The notes under the pieces are model-generated. The model was not told where the DNA came from. It was given only the letters and a program-made list of their open reading frames with translations, and did not search any database. Of a stretch of 64,000 bases of DNA, positions 59,702 to 64,000 are shown in pieces. The stretch is from Setophaga petechia (lineage: Eukaryota; Chordata; Aves; Passeriformes; Parulidae), in contig JANCRA010000033.1 in the NCBI GenBank assembly GCA_024362935.1, forward strand, positions 4,607,001 to 4,671,000. Reading direction: 5' to 3'. Position numbers and translations under genes: made by a program. How positions within the stretch are numbered: the first letter of the stretch is position 1; every line of letters starts with the position of its first letter.

Positions 59702-62700
59702 AGCAGTTCCCTAAGTTGTTTTAAGAAGTCTGGCTGTTACATCCATTAATTTAATTTAATTTCTCTCCATTGCAAGGGAGTCTGGTTGGTTTCTGAATAT
59801 ATTCCATGATCAAAGTTGGGATTAAATGGAAATATTTCCACCCTTAGAAAATGACTTGACATATCAGGTGTGTAGCTGTTTGTGTACACATGTGCAGAAG
59901 TGTAATTCATCTTCAAGGGATTTAGGGAGAGCTGATGAATTTTCCACTATATCCACAGTCTGATCTGGAAGAGGAATCCAAAACCACAATATTCTGCATT
60001 CACTTTGAATTCTTTTTGTTATTCTTCTTGGATCAACTTAGTAGAGTTGCTATGAAAAATAATCTTATCTCATTTCCCACTTTACCTTTTATTGCTGCAG
60101 TTCATATCTGCATATTACCTTATCTCTGCTCCCTGATGGGATTGTTGCTAATTTATTCAAATTCAGAACATTTGCTATCTGCTCTTGCTATGATCAAGGT
60201 GGGCTCATGCAAAACTGTGCTCTTCTAATCAGTTTTATTAGACAGGATTGCTGATTAAATGCCTTTGTACTTGTCTTCCAGACCAATTTCTGAAGTGAAT
60301 TTTGACAACGGCTGTTTGAGGCTCCTGTTTCTAATACAGGTAATAATCAAGTTCATAATAGGAAGCTCTTTGACAAACATATTTCTAGAAAATGAAGATC
60401 ACAAACTTACTGGAACAGTGAATACCCCATTTGTGCCGCTCCCTTTACTCTTCAGTTATGAGCAAACAGTACTTTAAATAATTTAAACATGATGAAGTTT
60501 TATTACACTGGGCTGAATCCTCTGGAGCTACTCCTAATTCTTTAATATGTCTTAATAAAAGAAACTTCTTTTGTCACCAAACCCTGCATTTTAATTTTCA
60601 GTTTGAAACAACAATTGCCAATTACATTGTAAAAAAGGACCAATCATGGAAGATAATGGAATTGTAAAACTTTGTGACCTTTTATAACAAGAGGGCAGCT
60701 GAGGAAAAGCTTTTCATTTTGACTGTTAACTGCATTGTGAGTCTAAATTCTTTTTCTCAATTTTCCGTTCAATTGAGTCTTCTGCTAAGAGATACTATAT
60801 TAAAATAGCTTTTCTCTTTATCTAGTTAATGAGAAGTTATAATTAAGGTAAGTGGGATCAAGCATCAGATCTCAAACTGATGTTATTGGGTGGACGCAGC
60901 TGTATTTTTCCTGCTTTATAAATCTTTTTGGTGTTAGCAACTGGAAACCTGAATGTTCTTCAGAATCATCATTAGTTTTTTTTGTGCCTTTGCATTTAGC
61001 TTCAGAATGAAGACTCTTTGTAATCCTCTGGGCTGGATGCTGTGGTTCCATAGACTCCAGAGCTCAGAGGACTCACAAATTCAGGTCATCTCAGGGGAGG
61101 GGGCAGCCAAAGATGAATGCAGGATAATTACTTGGCCTCATGGTGCACTCTGACAGTTCCTTCCTTTCAAATGCAATGTAACTTTACAAGTAATTAAAAA
61201 TAGCTTGGCTTCCTAAGGCAAAATGCTTTTAGGAGTGGTCAAGCATCTCGTGGAGCCCTGCTGATGACACTGGTGTCCCTTCTGTGACATTATTGCACGT
61301 GGCAGAGCAGAGCAGTAGCAATTTCCAGCCTGAAGGTTTTAGTTCTCCAATCTTTTCACAGGTTACCACTCCCCACTCTGGGTACCACGGGCTGTTAATC
61401 CATACTCAGAGTTCTCTTAGTGTCAGAAAAGGTCTGGTGTTAATCCTCTAGCTTTAAATCTGCCTCTGGGAAAAATCCTGGCTCAGAGCTAGCACTTACA
61501 GAGCTGGAACTGTTTGGAATGAAACTATTTTAAGTGGCAAACAATTTATTTTAAATGTTGAGTCTATAGAGATAACAGTTTCAAAAGGGAATCTTAGTCT
61601 CTGTTCAGATTTTTCTTGAACTTCACATAAAGCAGAAGTGCACTTTTATCAGAAAAGAAGAAATTTTGTTGGAAGTCTAGCAGCAGCAATGGCACTTTGG
61701 TAGATGGTTTTTTTTTCTTTTTCAGTTTGAGTAGCAGTGGTGAATTTGCCCAACATCCCTGTGCTATGTGCAGGGTTATGCCTTGAAATTGCAAGAGAGG
61801 TACTGCTGTCAACATTTCTGGTACATGCTGTGCTTCCCCATTCTCACGAAAACAAATTTTCTGGTTTTCTGGGTTTTTCTTCTCACCATGCCACCCCAGA
61901 CATCTGACTCCCAATGTATAAATTTTCCTGTAAAATTAATCCCACACATCCTCAAATGCAAGTCTGTGACTAAGTTTGTCAGAATTCTTTGTCTCAATGC
62001 TTTTGTGTTTCTCTGAGGGGCACAGCAAGATGAGAAGTGGCCAAGTCCAGCTGGAGGTGGGCTCCTGCCTGGTTTCTGCAGGAGGAGAACAGACTGTTCA
62101 GAGAATCATTTAGCAGCTGTTTATTAGAGGCATAGGCATGTGATTTTGGGGGAAGTGAAACTTGGCAAGAACTTATATTTCAAAAGAAAAAACAAACCAA
62201 GCAAAGAAAAGCAAAAAAACCTGCCAGTCGCTGATCTCCTTCTGCTTTACAGAGAGTTTAATCTTGTGTTTCATCCCAAATTCACTTGGGCATTCCAATT
62301 GTTGTGTGCAGCACCTGAGACTGAATAAGAATCTAATCACGCTGACAATTAATTTGCAAAGAAACTTATTGAGAAATGCTGTTCAGTGCAAGAACTTTTG
62401 GAAATGTAATAGAGAAGCTCACCAGGAACCCATTTTTTTAAGACTGAAGGGCTCTAATGTAATCTGACAAATTGAATCTGGGATGGAGCTGCTGCACTGA
62501 ATTTCAAGGCCCTCAGCAATGAGAAAAGTGATAAACTTTGGTTTCCTTTGACCACTGAGGTAGGATACAATTACAAAACAGATTTAAACAGACTGAAAAG
62601 TCCAATGCTTCTGCAGGAACTGGGAAATTGAGTATTGGGATACATCCATGAGTAGCTGCAGCTCTGCTCCCCCTACATCTGCCCCTGGCACAGGAGACAG

Positions 62701-64000
62701 GGCTTGAATTCCTTCCTTGCATTCCTTTTGGATTCAGCACTGATTCTGTCAGCTCTCCTAAAGCTTTCCTTATTAGTTTTTGTCCTGTGTCCTTCTAACC
62801 ATGCTCAGCTACCCCACAAACAGGGGGTCTGGGATTCTCCTCTGGATTACCAGAGCCTTTTCCCCACCTCTGTACCACAACCCTGGAAATTTCTGTAGAA
62901 AACAAGATTTCTTTCAGTAAAGCCCTTTTAACCAAGCAATAGTACATTAAGAAGAAACTATCACATATAAAATAAAAAATAAAGCTGCCACGAAAGCTGA
63001 GGTTTCACCCCAAAGTGCAAGAAAGGCAAAGAATTTATTGAAGTTTATATTCCCTCCCAGTTTCTATGTGGGAAGTGTTCAGATACTGTGCTGATGAGAG
63101 GTGATATAAAAATGGTTACATAATGTCAGAGTTTAAATAAAAGGGTGTGGAAAGCCAGTGCAAAGATGTGTGAATTCTGAGGAAAATTCGAGTTACAATT
63201 AATCTGGATAATGCTGCAGTAGGATCTTCACTGAAGTCCAGTCACCAGGAGTTGAGATTCCCACCAAAACTTTTCTTGTTCTTCAGAAAACACCTTTGAG
63301 CATGATTTTAAATACTGTGAGCATCCACACAGTCAATTTTTGCAAGGATGGTCCCTTAGGAGGAAGAGAATTAGAAAAATGCTTTAATTTCCTTTGCTGT
63401 TCAGCTGCAGTAGTTCATCAGGATGGACACATGAACATTTCTGTTTTCCTGGGCAGACAAGCATTTGCCTTTGTCCTTTCTGTTGCTTAGGGAGCCACTG
63501 AACATATTTTAAAGTAGAAAGTTGTGTAAAACAAGAACTGAGGTGTATCTGCCTGAGAAGAAGCTGCTGCAACAGACCTGAAGCTGCCATTCAATGGAAA
63601 ACTCAGAAACCAAAATTTTTTTGCTAAAGGAGTGAAATAGCTCCTACAAAATCTTTCTCACAGTCATGGAAAACACAAACATTTAAATTAGACAGGCAGA
63701 ACAGGCTGGAAGGATAGGAAAGGGCTGGTGATAAGGGAGGGTCTCCCAGATTTGGGTATTGCCAGAGGCTCAGGGTGGTCCCACCACAACCAACACGACT
63801 GCCCATGGTGAGTGCTGTGAAATCCACGGGATCCTTGGCAAAAGCTGCAGCTGCATCCTCTGTGTCACAGCCATCCCAGCTTCTGGGGCTTTAGACCATG
63901 TCCCTCTACTTCCCCTTCTCTGCAGGAGGCAGAAAAGATGCTGCTTCTGCATTTGTTGCTCTCTGTGCCAAGATCCTGGAGTGTCTGGAGCGCTGGAAAC

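Larger units (their letters stand above)
51180..64000. other. AT-rich gene-poor spacer
   Basis: The longest open frames here are short, lack recognisable motifs and codon bias, and have no splice-compatible partners. I looked on the minus strand for the last exon of NTSR1, expected next from human gene order, and did not find it. Small tandem repeats occur at 57987-58058, 59207-59252 and 59627-59701, with several poly-A/T runs near 56030 and 56100. Nothing else could be supported. Confidence 0.6.

Noticed and set aside
63770..64000. Possible exon at the right edge after a ctgcag acceptor-like site
   Set aside because: It is cut off by the window and shows no similarity to NTSR1 or another family I recognise.

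Overview
The window looks like avian nuclear DNA, probably from a songbird. Evidence for this is the intron-rich vertebrate genes with GT-AG splice sites, several CR1 LINE 3' ends (the typical bird retroposon), three related short solo LTRs with clean target-site duplications, and many minisatellites and pentamer repeats. The bird call rests on repeat type and gene content. The songbird call is weaker.

Three protein-coding genes were found, all on the minus strand and therefore read right to left. MRGBP (50131 to 46490, 5 exons, 230 codons) encodes a subunit of the NuA4/TIP60 histone acetyltransferase complex. OGFR (44429 to 35418, 7 exons, 677 codons) encodes the opioid growth factor receptor. 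COL9A3 (31313 to beyond the left edge) encodes the alpha-3 chain of cartilage type IX collagen. Its first 25 coding exons are visible, about 440 residues: signal peptide, COL3, NC3 and most of COL2. The rest lies left of base 1. The order MRGBP-OGFR-COL9A3 on one strand matches my knowledge of human 20q13.33. All exon junctions were placed by hand from splice sites, reading phase and family similarity, and exon lengths sum to an open frame in every gene.

Layout: 1-31.3 kb is COL9A3, small exons in long introns that hold CR1 pieces, solo LTRs and tandem repeats. 31.4-35.3 kb is intergenic with one CR1 fragment. 35.4-44.4 kb is OGFR, with a third solo LTR in intron 1 and a CpG island at its 5' end flanked by two minisatellites. 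45.3-50.2 kb is MRGBP, with a CR1 copy in intron 1 and a CpG island promoter. 50.5-51.2 kb looks like another LTR directly behind that promoter. 51.2-64 kb is AT-rich, with no gene I can support; it is probably the spacer before NTSR1.

The three genes share no pathway: one is chromatin regulation, one growth signalling, one cartilage matrix. Their adjacency is old synteny, not an operon. No undescribed system was found. The most unusual features are minisatellites that touch or copy splice sites (COL9A3 exon 23, COL9A3 exon 13, OGFR exon 1), a large hairpin inside one LTR, and a 9-bp minisatellite whose every variant unit still reads Gly-Leu-Gln on the collagen strand.
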